A DNA stretch of 64,000 bases from Enterococcus_C asini_A (GTDB lineage Bacteria > Bacillota > Bacilli > Lactobacillales > Enterococcaceae). This document shows positions 16,605-24,953 of this stretch, one piece after another. A program made the position numbers and the translations under genes. The notes below the pieces were generated by a model. It was not told where the DNA came from. It made no database searches and saw only the letters and a program-made list of their open reading frames with translations. The stretch lies in assembly GCF_031928785.1 (NCBI RefSeq), contig NZ_JARQAL010000001.1. One strand, 5' to 3'. Numbering within the stretch: position 1 is the first letter of the stretch; each line of letters opens with the position of its first letter.

Positions 16605-17624
16605 ATGGTAGACATTAAATGGGAAGAATTAGGCTTTTCTTATATTAAGACGCCCTATCGTTTTATCGCTCATTGGCGGGATGGCGCTTGGGATGAGGGG
16701 ACGTTAACAGAGGACAATCAGTTACATATTAGTGAAGGTTCCCCAGCGTTGCATTACGGGCAACAGTGCTTTGAGGGACTGAAGGCTTATCGACGCAAAG
16801 ATGGAAAGATTAATCTCTTTCGTCCCGATCAAAACAGTCAGCGCATGAATCGCAGTGCTCGGCGACTTTTGATGCCAATGGTGCCAGAAGAGCTGTTTTT
16901 AAAAGGAGTCAAAGAAACGGTTAAGGCTAATGAAGAATACGTGCCACCTTATGGCAGTGGGGCTACTTTGTATATTCGTCCGTTATTAATTGGTGTGGGT
17001 GATAATATTGGCGTACATCCTGCTACAGAATACATCTTTTTAGTTTTTTGTATGCCAGTAGGGGCTTATTTCAAGGGTGGTTTAACGCCAACGAACTTTA
17101 TCGTGTCCGAATATGACCGGGCAGCGCCTAAAGGAACGGGAGCGGATAAAGTAGGAGGAAACTATGCAGCTAGTTTAATGCCAGGAAAATTAGCCCACGA
17201 GCGCCATTTTTCTGACTGCATTTACCTAGATCCAGAAACCCATACGAAAATTGAAGAAGTAGGCTCGGCAAACTTCTTTGGTATTACGGCTGAAAATCAA
17301 TTTGTTACACCTAAATCTCCCTCTATTTTGCCAAGTATTACCAAGTATTCCTTATTGCAACTAGCTGAGGAATGCTTGGGGATGGCGGTTGTGGAAGGGG
17401 ATTGTCCCATCGATGAGTTGGATCGCTTTGTTGAGGCAGGCGCTTGTGGGACGGCAGCGGCCATTAGTCCCATTGGCGGAATTCAAAATGGTGAAGATTT
17501 CCACGTCTTTTACAGTGAGACAGAGGTTGGTCCAGTGACTCAGCGTTTATATGATGAGTTAATCGGTATTCAATTTGGGGATATTGAAGCTCCTGATGGT
17601 TGGATTCAAGTGATTGAAGTTTAA
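16605..17624 (+). CDS. ilvE: Branched-chain amino acid aminotransferase
   Basis: 339 residues of fold-type IV PLP transaminase. Visible features are LHYGQQCFEGLKAYR, the PLP Lys in TGADKVGGNYAAS, and the EVGSANFFGI segment that contacts the cofactor. It interconverts Leu, Ile and Val with their 2-keto acids using glutamate/2-oxoglutarate. It forms its own unit, with a CodY-like box upstream and a terminator downstream. A bacterium auxotrophic for these amino acids would use it mainly for catabolism. Confidence 0.94.
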   Translation: MVDIKWEELGFSYIKTPYRFIAHWRDGAWDEGTLTEDNQLHISEGSPALHYGQQCFEGLKAYRRKDGKINLFRPDQNSQRMNRSARRLLMPMVPEELFLKGVKETVKANEEYVPPYGSGATLYIRPLLIGVGDNIGVHPATEYIFLVFCMPVGAYFKGGLTPTNFIVSEYDRAAPKGTGADKVGGNYAASLMPGKLAHERHFSDCIYLDPETHTKIEEVGSANFFGITAENQFVTPKSPSILPSITKYSLLQLAEECLGMAVVEGDCPIDELDRFVEAGACGTAAAISPIGGIQNGEDFHVFYSETEVGPVTQRLYDELIGIQFGDIEAPDGWIQVIEV

Positions 17625-17632
17625 TTAGAAAG

Positions 17633-17662
17633 TAGCCTAGACGTAAGGTTCTAGGCTTTTTG
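17633..17662 (+). terminator. ilvE terminator
   Basis: Stem GCCTAGA / TCTAGGC with an 8-base loop and T5 tail. Confidence 0.85.
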
Positions 17663-17744
17663 CGTTTTAGAAAAATATGCTAAAATGACCCAGTATTAGA
17701 ATTTCATCTGAATGAGTTGGATAGTAGGAAAGAGGAATGTTGAA

Positions 17745-18035
17745 ATGACCACAAGTATGGAAAAAATTAATCAATTTCGAGATGCTCGCAATTGGCGACC
17801 TCATCACAATGAGAAGGATTTGGCCTTGTCTTTATCTTTGGAAGCCAGTGAATTATTAGAAATCTATCAGTGGAAGACTCCTGAAGAAGGCAATCAAGAC
17901 CGAGAACATCTGAAAGAAGAAATCGCCGATGTACTGATTTATGCTTATATGTTAGCGGACAATTTGGGTTTTGATATTGATGAAATCATCGCTGAAAAGT
18001 TGGTGAAGAATGCTGTGAAGTATCCAGTGGAATAA
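17745..18035 (+). CDS. MazG-like nucleotide pyrophosphohydrolase
   Basis: 96 residues, a single all-alpha MazG-like domain. The metal-binding pattern EASELLEIYQW...LKEEIADVLIYAYMLAD (E..E and E..D) is complete, as in RS21-C6/iMazG proteins. These hydrolyse nucleoside triphosphates, often damaged or excess dNTPs, to monophosphate and PPi. The start is ATG 17745 after AGAGGA. It is a single-gene unit, convergent with the folate operon. Confidence 0.85.
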   Translation: MTTSMEKINQFRDARNWRPHHNEKDLALSLSLEASELLEIYQWKTPEEGNQDREHLKEEIADVLIYAYMLADNLGFDIDEIIAEKLVKNAVKYPVE

Positions 18036-18083
18036 AAAAACCAGAACCTTTACTGCGTCTAGTAAAAGGTTCTGGATTTTTTA
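18034..18083. terminator. Bidirectional terminator between MazG-like gene and folP
   Basis: Stem CCAGAACCTTTACT / AGTAAAAGGTTCTGG-type hairpin, flanked by A7 on the left and T6 on the right, so it can serve both converging units. Confidence 0.88.
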
Positions 18084-18086
18084 TTG

Positions 18087-18890
18087 TTAGTAAGTTTGTG
18101 TACCCTCAGATAATGTATTCCAGACTTTCAGCCCATCAACCATTCCTTTGACTTCATGAACGCGCACAATTTCCACGCCAGCTTGTAAGGCAAAGAGTGA
18201 GGCGACAATGCTGGCATAATCCCGTTCTTGGGGGAGACTATCCCCGATAATATGCTGGATGGTGCGTTTGCGGGAAACGCCATAAAGCAATGGAAAGTCT
18301 TGAAAGCGAAAGGCCTCTGGATTTTTCAAAATGGCAATATTTTCTTCCGGGGGCTTGCCAAAGCCAATACCAGGATCAAAACAGAGACGCTCTGGTGCAA
18401 TGTTATAAGCGAGACAACGCTCGTACTGTTCTTTATAAAATTCTTGGATATCTGCGGCAACGGATATCTTTTTACGCCGAGGACGAGAATGCATGATAAT
18501 TATTCCTGTTTCTGGCGCTTCCGCTAAAACACCTAGCATTCCAGGAGTATCTAGGCCCTTAATGTCATTGATAATATCTGCTCCAGCCTCAATGGCGACA
18601 CGGGCAACTTCGGGAAAATAAGTATCAATTGAAAGAGGGATAGTGGTGCGCTTTTTTAATTCTTGAATCACAGGTAAAATCCGTGCAGCTTCGACTTCTG
18701 GTGACACTTCTTTGTAACTAGGGCGAGTAGACTGGCCACCGATGTCGATAATATCGACTCCTTGTTCAATTAATAAAAGAGCATGTGCTAGAGCATTGTC
18801 AACACTAAAATGTTCGCCACCATCGGAGAAAGAATCTGGGGTGACGTTTAAAATTCCCATAACTTGATTATTTTTACGAAAATCAATCAT
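18087..18890 (-). CDS. folP: Dihydropteroate synthase
   Basis: 267 residues, TIM barrel. DHPS motifs: MGILNVTPDSFSDGG, IDIGGQSTRP, LSIDTYFPEVA, DIINDIKG, DPGIGFGK, GVSRKR and VRVHEVKG. It condenses p-aminobenzoate with hydroxymethyldihydropterin pyrophosphate and is the sulfonamide target. Last gene of the minus-strand folate operon; its start overlaps the end of the HAM1 gene by 8 bases. Confidence 0.95.
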   Translation of the reverse strand: MIDFRKNNQVMGILNVTPDSFSDGGEHFSVDNALAHALLLIEQGVDIIDIGGQSTRPSYKEVSPEVEAARILPVIQELKKRTTIPLSIDTYFPEVARVAIEAGADIINDIKGLDTPGMLGVLAEAPETGIIIMHSRPRRKKISVAADIQEFYKEQYERCLAYNIAPERLCFDPGIGFGKPPEENIAILKNPEAFRFQDFPLLYGVSRKRTIQHIIGDSLPQERDYASIVASLFALQAGVEIVRVHEVKGMVDGLKVWNTLSEGTQTY

Positions 18891-19491
18891 TTTCCTGCTC
18901 CTTTATTTGAGAAATTATTTTTTGTAAAGCACGGACTCGAGGACTGAGAGCATTGCGCTTGTGATTGGTCAGTTGAGCTAATGTCTTGTCTAAATCGGGC
19001 AAATAAAAGATTGAGTCAAAACCATAGCCTCCACTTCCTTTAGGTGCAACAAGGTAGCCAAAAAGACTGTCTTCTGCGCTAATAATTTGGCCTTCTGGTG
19101 TGACATAAACGAGACAAGCGTGAAGGGTTAACTGACGCTTTTTTAAATCTTGAAGTTTTGGAGTGTTGTAAAGAGCTAGCAACTCCTGATTTTTTTCTTT
19201 GTCTGTGGTGCTCTTAAAAAAGCGACTGGTATGCACGCCTAAAAGTTCGGGAAAGGTGGCTAATTCTAAGCCACCATCATCGGCTAGAACCGGTCGCTGA
19301 ATTAATTTGGCGTAAAAATGAGCTTTTTCTAGAGCATTTTCATAATAGCTTGTGCCAATTTCTGGGGGAGCAGTTTTAGTTGCAAGGTATTGAGTAATTC
19401 CGGTTAATTGAATTTCTGGATGACTTTTACTTAAAGCTTGCTGCATTTCTGCTAGCTTTCCTGTATTCCAAGTGCCTACCACAATCTCCAT
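18883..19491 (-). CDS. HAM1/RdgB-family NTP pyrophosphatase in the folate operon
   Basis: 202 residues with the HAM1 signature: VGTWNTGKLAEMQ at the N terminus (usual TxNxxK), ADDGGLEL, GSGGYGFDSIF and KRNALSPRVRAL near the end. Typical members hydrolyse ITP/XTP/dITP to monophosphates. Its position between folE and folP, overlapping folP, suggests a role in folate synthesis: removal of pyrophosphate from dihydroneopterin triphosphate, for which this operon has no other enzyme. A similar HAM1-like gene sits in the folate cluster of some lactobacilli. The substrate is inference; housekeeping of non-canonical nucleotides is the alternative. Confidence 0.82.
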   Translation of the reverse strand: MEIVVGTWNTGKLAEMQQALSKSHPEIQLTGITQYLATKTAPPEIGTSYYENALEKAHFYAKLIQRPVLADDGGLELATFPELLGVHTSRFFKSTTDKEKNQELLALYNTPKLQDLKKRQLTLHACLVYVTPEGQIISAEDSLFGYLVAPKGSGGYGFDSIFYLPDLDKTLAQLTNHKRNALSPRVRALQKIISQIKEQEND

Positions 19492-19502
19492 TGGCTGTCT
19501 CC

Positions 19503-20066
19503 TTATCCTTGAATGGCCTGTAAAAAGTCCTCTTTCATTTCTCGGTCTTCTTTAAAACAGCCACTGTAATAAAAAGTTTTGGTGCGACTTTGGGGACTGC
19601 GCACGCCGCGCATCGCCATACATAAATGCTCCGCTTCAATAGCGACAGCTACTCCTTTTAAAGGAATGTGCGTGGCTAGTTCTGTTGCAATCATCTCTGT
19701 TAAGTTTTCCTGTACAGAAGGACGGCGAGCACAATGTTCCACTAGGCGAGGCAATTTGGAAAGGCCAATCACTTTATTTTCCGCAGGGATATAGGCGATG
19801 TGTACTAAGCCAAAAAAAGGCAACAAGTGATGTTCACACATGGAATAAAAATGAATATCTTTCACGACCACCATTTCTGTCTGACTGGTGGAATCAAAAA
19901 GTTTGTAATCATCAAAGGGAGTCGTCAAACCGCTGAAAACTTCGGCATACATGCGGGCAACCCGAGCTGGTGTTTCTTGTAATCCCGGGCGCTCTGGATT
20001 TTCTCCAATGGCGAACAAAATATCCTTTACTGCCTTTTCAATAATTTGCTGTTTGTCCATGTCCAT
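19503..20066 (-). CDS. folE: GTP cyclohydrolase I
   Basis: 187 residues. Zinc ligands are in SMCEHHLLPFFG and AEHLCMAMRG; the active site also includes KVIGLSKLPR. It converts GTP to dihydroneopterin triphosphate and formate, the first step of folate synthesis. I choose ATG 20066 because AAGGTG sits 8 bases upstream; a GTG at 20075 is contiguous with that SD. The start lies 2 bases after the folK stop codon. Middle gene of the folate operon. Confidence 0.95.
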   Translation of the reverse strand: MDMDKQQIIEKAVKDILFAIGENPERPGLQETPARVARMYAEVFSGLTTPFDDYKLFDSTSQTEMVVVKDIHFYSMCEHHLLPFFGLVHIAYIPAENKVIGLSKLPRLVEHCARRPSVQENLTEMIATELATHIPLKGVAVAIEAEHLCMAMRGVRSPQSRTKTFYYSGCFKEDREMKEDFLQAIQG

Positions 20067-20068
20067 AT

Positions 20069-20554
20069 TTACCACACCTTTTCACTTAGTCTGACACTTT
20101 GACGGTCTCCGGTTTCCTCAATCCACTGGTCTAATCTTTTACCCAGTAGGAATTCTTCTTGGTAAACATCTGCTAAAGGAATCAACACGAAAGCCCGTTT
20201 GGTAATTTCTACGTGGGGAATGGTTAAGCTAGGTGTCTCGAGCTTAATATCTCCCAAAAGTAAAATATCAATATCCAACGTTCGTGGCCCCCAATGCACA
20301 TCTCGCACGCGGCCAAAGTCTGCTTCGATTTGATGAATCTGTGCTAGTAACACCTCTGGCTCTAAGTCTGTTTCAATGCGCAAAACGGCATTGAGAAAAT
20401 CATCTTGCGCCACAGGACCATAGGGATCTGTTTCATATAAAAAAGAAGATGCCAAGACTTGAACCTGGGGTAATTCAGCTAAACGCTTACGAGCACCAAC
20501 TAAAATTTCCAGAGAGTTACCTTGATTACTACCTAATGCTAAATAACCAATCAA
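20069..20554 (-). CDS. folK: 2-amino-4-hydroxy-6-hydroxymethyldihydropteridine pyrophosphokinase
   Basis: 161 residues. HPPK hallmarks: LALGSNQGN at the N terminus, ETDPYGPVAQDDFLNAV, RDVHWGPRTLDIDILL and IPHVEITKRAFVL. It pyrophosphorylates hydroxymethyldihydropterin using ATP. The start overlaps the folB stop by 4 bases (ATGA), showing translational coupling. Second gene of the folate operon. Confidence 0.95.
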   Translation of the reverse strand: MIGYLALGSNQGNSLEILVGARKRLAELPQVQVLASSFLYETDPYGPVAQDDFLNAVLRIETDLEPEVLLAQIHQIEADFGRVRDVHWGPRTLDIDILLLGDIKLETPSLTIPHVEITKRAFVLIPLADVYQEEFLLGKRLDQWIEETGDRQSVRLSEKVW

Positions 20555-20919
20555 TGGTCAAACCTTCTTTCTAATTGGACTTCCACATTGTCAAAAGCTC
20601 CCGGCATAGGCACACCATATTTGCGTACCCGCACCAAAGCGTGGTCTAGTTGCTGACTGAAGTCTGCTTCAATATCATCTAGTAAAGCCGAAGCCACGGC
20701 CTCAATTAAGTTAAACGAACGGCTGGTAATCGTCTGAGTAATTTTTTCATTTACGGCGGCGTAATTCACTGTGTCTTTTACGTCGTCGGTTTTACCAGCT
20801 AGAGAGAGATCTAAGAAAAGTTCAATATCGACTTCTAACTGTTGCCCCAGAACTTTTTCTTCTGGTAACACTCCATTTTTTGTATAGAATTTTTGATTGT
20901 TAATGCGAATGACGTCCAT
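20551..20919 (-). CDS. folB: Dihydroneopterin aldolase
   Basis: 122 residues, the usual octameric DHNA subunit size. Features: FYTKNGVLPEEKVLGQ, DTVNYAAVNEKI, SFNLIEAVASALL and the catalytic Lys region VRKYGVPMPGAFDNV. It cleaves dihydroneopterin to hydroxymethyldihydropterin and glycolaldehyde. First gene of the operon, with GGAGGAGC upstream of the ATG. No folC or pabA/B is in this cluster. Confidence 0.94.
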   Translation of the reverse strand: MDVIRINNQKFYTKNGVLPEEKVLGQQLEVDIELFLDLSLAGKTDDVKDTVNYAAVNEKITQTITSRSFNLIEAVASALLDDIEADFSQQLDHALVRVRKYGVPMPGAFDNVEVQLERRFDH

Positions 20920-21293
20920 CTTTGCTCCTCCTTGATTTACTCCATGATATTGGGCTAATTATACCAAAGGAACGAAGCAGACGGGGGAATTTGCATTGAT
21001 TTTTCTGTTTTTTCTTTTTGCTACGTTTTTTATGTAGAAGCCACTAGCTTGTCTACCTTATACAAACAACTAAAGTGCTAAAATTTTTTGTTATTTATCT
21101 GGTCAAAGGAACGCTTTCTTACTAATTAGAAATGGAAACTTTCTGAAAAACAACTGTTTATCTTGCTATTTAATGGAAATATTGCAAGAAAAAGGCAGTA
21201 TCACTAGCGCTTATGCCATAAGTTTGCTAAAATATAAACGTTGGTTAGGTAATAGCCTAACAAATTAGGACTCAAATTAGGAGGAAATTTATC
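20920..21293. promoter_or_regulatory. Divergent regulatory region, folB / fba
   Basis: 374 bases without a gene between the folate operon and fba. It must hold both promoters. Nearest to fba are an AT-rich TTTGCTAAAATATAAA segment (about 21222-21237) and a hairpin-capable inverted repeat GTTAGG / CCTAAC at 21244-21261. No strong consensus -35 is seen for either direction. Confidence 0.5.
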
Positions 21294-22163
21294 ATGCCAG
21301 TAGTATCATCAGTAGAATTTCTGAAAGCAGCTCGTAAAGGCGGTTACGCAATTGGCGGGTACAACACAAACAACTTGGAATGGACACAAGCAATTTTAGC
21401 AGCAGCAGAAGCTAAAAAAGCACCAGTGCTTATCCAAACTTCTATGGGCGCAGCAAAATACATGGGTGGTTACAAATTGATCGTTGATTTAGTAAACAAC
21501 TTAATCGACTCAATGGGTATTACAGTGCCAGTTGCATTGCACTTAGACCATGGTGATTATGAAGCAGCTTTGGAATGTATCGAAGTTGGTTACTCTTCAG
21601 TAATGTTCGACGGTTCTCACTTGCCATTTGAAGAAAACTTGAAATTGGCAAAAGACGTTGTAGAAAAAGCACATGCAAAAGGCATCGCTGTTGAATGTGA
21701 AGTTGGTTCAATCGGTGGGGAAGAAGACGGCATCATCGGTGCTGGCGAATTAGCAGACATTAACGAATGTGTACAAATGGTTGCTACTGGAATTGACTCT
21801 CTAGCTTGTGGTATCGGGAACATCCACGGTGTTTATCCTGAAAACTGGCAAGGTCTTGCATTTGACCACTTACAAGAAATCGCTGCAGCTGTCGGCGAAG
21901 ATGTGCCATTGGTATTACACGGCGGATCTGGTATCCCTCAAGAACAAATCGAAAAAGCAATCTCTATGGGGATTTCTAAAGTCAACGTTAACACTGAATT
22001 CCAATTGTCATTTGCTAAAGCTACTCGCGAATACATCGAAGCTGGCAAAGACCGCGAAGGCAAAGGCTTTGACCCTCGTAAATTGTTGGCACCTGGTAAA
22101 GCTGCCATCATCAAAGACGCGGAAGAACACATCGACTGGTTCGGTTCAGCTAACAAAGCGTAA
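21294..22163 (+). CDS. fba: Fructose-bisphosphate aldolase, class II
   Basis: 289 residues. Zn ligands and active site: VALHLDHGDYE, CEVGSIGGEEDG, GIGNIHGVYPE, LVLHGGSGIP and VNVNTEFQLS. It cleaves fructose-1,6-bisphosphate to the two triose phosphates and needs a divalent metal. TAGGAGG precedes the ATG. It is monocistronic here, separate from the cggR operon, with a terminator after it. Codon bias is strong, as for the other glycolytic genes. Confidence 0.96.
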   Translation: MPVVSSVEFLKAARKGGYAIGGYNTNNLEWTQAILAAAEAKKAPVLIQTSMGAAKYMGGYKLIVDLVNNLIDSMGITVPVALHLDHGDYEAALECIEVGYSSVMFDGSHLPFEENLKLAKDVVEKAHAKGIAVECEVGSIGGEEDGIIGAGELADINECVQMVATGIDSLACGIGNIHGVYPENWQGLAFDHLQEIAAAVGEDVPLVLHGGSGIPQEQIEKAISMGISKVNVNTEFQLSFAKATREYIEAGKDREGKGFDPRKLLAPGKAAIIKDAEEHIDWFGSANKA

Positions 22164-22188
22164 TTTGATTTCCAAATGTGATAAAACT

Positions 22189-22221
22189 AAGGACTACCGA
22201 GTTTTCGGTGGTCCTTTTTTT
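22189..22221 (+). terminator. fba terminator
   Basis: Stem AAGGACTACCGA / TCGGTGGTCCTT (one G-T pair), loop GTTT, T7 tail. Confidence 0.9.
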
Positions 22222-22400
22222 ATCCTGAAAATAAGTCCAGCTAGATTATTTTTTAGAAATTTCTCTGTAAAATAAAGAGACCTATTTTTGTTGGACAAAA
22301 AATTAGCATAGGATTACTATTACGGTGGGTTCTGCAAATTTAGTACTTTACGCTTTAGGTTGGATTTAAAAAATTTGAAATTGTTTTTGGAGGCAGAAAG

Positions 22401-23513
22401 ATGAAATGGGTTAAAAAGGGTTGGGTAGTTGGTATCGGTTTAGTTTCAGTATTAATGTTAGGTGCTTGCAATCAAGGTAAAACAAGCACTTCATCATCGG
22501 AGACGGTTAGCACATCAACGACAAAAACAAAACAAAGTTCCAGTCTTGAGGAAAGTACAACGAGTAGTAATATGGAACAAACAAGTAGTTCTGAAAGTTC
22601 CGAAGTGACAGAAATGTCCATGGATTTTGCACAAATTCAGCAAGGGGACTATTCAAGTTTACAAGGTTCTTGGGAAGAAGTGGCGGTTTCGTTAAATCGG
22701 CATGACGGTACTGGAAATACTTGGATTGAAGGACAAAATGAACAAATCGAAATTTCTCAGAATCAAATTGTAGATGGAAATATGACTATTTCTGGCAGTG
22801 TTTTACATGATGGCGAGAATAAAAATTTGTCTTTTAGACAAGCCGATGGTTATTTAGCTGCTGACTCAGACGATGGGGCCATTATTTGGAATGTGTATTT
22901 TTATCCGAGAGGTGTCGCTCTAGCTGACTGGGGAGAGGAAATTCCAGAGACAATTGATACATCTAAAGAGCGAATTGTGATTCGAACGAGCAATAATAAT
23001 TATATCCAAGTTTTTCAAAAATCAGATGGAGCAGTTTCCAATTTACAAACTACTGCTAGTCAAAATCAAATGAATCTTAGTGAAATCAAAACTGGTGATT
23101 ACACTAGTGTTGAAGGGAGCTGGACCAATGCCCAGGGTGCTACCCTTGAAATTGCGAATCAACGTATAATCCTAACTGATCTTACTGGCTATGGTGAGGG
23201 AGGGACTATCACGGGATTAAGGCTTGATATGCCGGATTCCAATGGTGCAGATGGCCAACCCATTGTTGAAGAAGGGCAAGGAGGGATTGTAAGTCCCCGT
23301 TACAATCCAGAATTACGCGTAGTAGATGATGCTGGTTTTGTGACTCTTAACACTACTTATACTGGTGCTTTACTGTGTGTTTCCTTTTTACCAGAAGGGG
23401 TAGCCGGAGATATTCAAGGCGGGGATATTCAGCAAGAAAAAATTGTTGCCATTGGAACACAAAATAACGCGACGGCTGTTCCCGCTGATTATGTTTATTA
23501 TCGCAGTAATTAA
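22401..23513 (+). CDS. Lipoprotein with two DUF6287 domains
   Basis: 370 residues. An N-terminal lipoprotein signal with lipobox LMLGAC (Cys about 23) is followed by a Ser/Thr-rich linker to about residue 75. Then two repeats of one module start with MDFAQIQQGDYSSLQGSW and MNLSEIKTGDYTSVEGSW, the DUF6287 signature. It should be anchored on the outer face of the membrane, with the linker carrying the domains into the wall. No function is known for DUF6287. TTGGAGG precedes the ATG. It is a separate unit with its own terminator. Confidence 0.82.
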   Translation: MKWVKKGWVVGIGLVSVLMLGACNQGKTSTSSSETVSTSTTKTKQSSSLEESTTSSNMEQTSSSESSEVTEMSMDFAQIQQGDYSSLQGSWEEVAVSLNRHDGTGNTWIEGQNEQIEISQNQIVDGNMTISGSVLHDGENKNLSFRQADGYLAADSDDGAIIWNVYFYPRGVALADWGEEIPETIDTSKERIVIRTSNNNYIQVFQKSDGAVSNLQTTASQNQMNLSEIKTGDYTSVEGSWTNAQGATLEIANQRIILTDLTGYGEGGTITGLRLDMPDSNGADGQPIVEEGQGGIVSPRYNPELRVVDDAGFVTLNTTYTGALLCVSFLPEGVAGDIQGGDIQQEKIVAIGTQNNATAVPADYVYYRSN

Positions 23514-23531
23514 ACGTATCTCAATTTTTAG

Positions 23532-23565
23532 AACTCCCTATTGCAAAAGCAATCGGGAGTTTTTT
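23532..23565 (+). terminator. Terminator of DUF6287 lipoprotein gene
   Basis: Stem AACTCCC / GGGAGTT with inner ATTGC / GCAAT, loop AAAA, T6 tail. Confidence 0.87.
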
Positions 23566-23858
23566 GCATGATTGAATGTAATAAAGCTTTTGGGGATTTT
23601 TTGGTATGATAGAGTAAAGTTGTAGCAGAAAAAATTCAGTGGTTAATTTTGGAATGTTATGAAGTGAAGTATTTTTTGTAGTTATTTATTTTTGAAGACA
23701 AATGTGTTGAACATAGTTTTTTGATTGAAAATTCATGATTGCAACGGGAATGCAACCGCTAGTTGACAAAAAACAACCCACAATTTCTAGTGGGTAACTG
23801 GATTCTCCTGTATTTTAATAGTAGGAAGTGGTCAAAATTCAATGAAGAGGTGAGTAAA
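23566..23858. other. Intergenic region upstream of XRE regulator
   Basis: 293 bases without a gene. A TTGACA at 23763-23768 is followed by a small inverted repeat CCCAC / GTGGG (23778-23795), which could be an operator or a short hairpin. No good -10 at the right distance was found. Confidence 0.35.
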
Positions 23859-24827
23859 ATGATTTTAGCAGATAAGATTATTCGAGAACGAAAGAAGAAT
23901 GGTTGGACTCAAGAAGAGTTGGCTGAATTAATGAACGTCTCTCGGCAATCAGTCTCAAAATGGGAAAGTGCCCAGTCGATTCCTGATATCAATAAAGTGA
24001 TACGTTTGTCAGAATTATTTGGAGTCAGTACGGATTATTTGTTTAAAGATGAAATGGAAGAGCCGGAATTTGTGGACAGTGAGGAAGCCGCCAATCGTCG
24101 TCTAACCCTAGCAGAAGCCCATCAGTTTTTACAAATTAAAGAGCGAAGTGCCAAAATTATCGCCTTTGCTACTGTGCTGTGTATTTTGTCGCCTATTACA
24201 TTGATTGTTTTAAGTGGGATTCATAGCCAAAACCCAGCTCGAATCAATGAAACCTTAGTAACCGGGATTGGGTTATTCGTTTTGATTGTCATGGTGACTT
24301 GTGCAGTAGCTTTGTTTATTTACAGTGGTTCTCAAACTGGCCCGTATCATTTTTTAGATGAAGAGATTTTTGAAACTGAATACGGTGTGACAGGAATGGT
24401 CAAAGAACGAAAAAAAGCCTATGGTGGTCAGTACAATCGGAACAATATCATCGCTACTTGTTTGGCAATACTTGGAGTCTTGCCATTGATTTTAACTGCT
24501 GTAGCTGAAAATGAACTGTATATGATTTTTGGTTTAGCGAAGCTTTTAGTGATTGAAGCTGTTGCAGTGGCTTTGTTTATTTTAAATGGCATTCGTTGGG
24601 AAAGCATGCTGAAGCTCTTACAAGAAGGGGAGTACAGCAAAGAAAGAAAGCTGGAAAGCCATCGGAATAACACAATAGCCGCAATTTATTGGCCTGTGAT
24701 GCTTGCTCTTTACTTAGGATATAGTTTCTTGACCAATAATTGGCACATTAGCTGGGTGATTTGGCCAGTAGCGGGGATCCTTTATGGGGCGGTGATCGCT
24801 ATGGCAAGTTTATTTAGAAAGAAATAG
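23859..24827 (+). CDS. XRE-family regulator with C-terminal membrane domain
   Basis: 322 residues. Residues 1-60 are an HTH_3 domain (IIRERKKNGWTQEELAELM, SRQSVSKWESAQSIPD, LSELFGVSTDYLF). From about residue 105 there are five to six hydrophobic helices, including AFATVLCILSPITLIVL and ALFILNGIRW. Such membrane-tethered XRE proteins are common in Firmicutes; the signal and targets are unknown. The start is ATG 23859 after AGAGGTG; upstream in-frame codons from 23763 look non-coding. It is monocistronic and followed by a terminator. Confidence 0.85.
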   Translation: MILADKIIRERKKNGWTQEELAELMNVSRQSVSKWESAQSIPDINKVIRLSELFGVSTDYLFKDEMEEPEFVDSEEAANRRLTLAEAHQFLQIKERSAKIIAFATVLCILSPITLIVLSGIHSQNPARINETLVTGIGLFVLIVMVTCAVALFIYSGSQTGPYHFLDEEIFETEYGVTGMVKERKKAYGGQYNRNNIIATCLAILGVLPLILTAVAENELYMIFGLAKLLVIEAVAVALFILNGIRWESMLKLLQEGEYSKERKLESHRNNTIAAIYWPVMLALYLGYSFLTNNWHISWVIWPVAGILYGAVIAMASLFRKK

Positions 24828-24828
24828 A

Positions 24829-24862
24829 AAAAAGCAATCAGGTACGGCTGATTGTTTTTTTT
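24829..24862 (+). terminator. Terminator of XRE gene
   Basis: Stem AGCAATCAG / CTGATTGTT, loop GTACGG, T8 tail. Confidence 0.87.
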
Positions 24863-24953
24863 CTATGGTTGACTAGCACAAGTATCCCAGGCTTCTTTCT
24901 GTCACTGATTTGTAGTATAGTTTGAGAAGACAGGTTTTAGTTGGGAGCAAATC

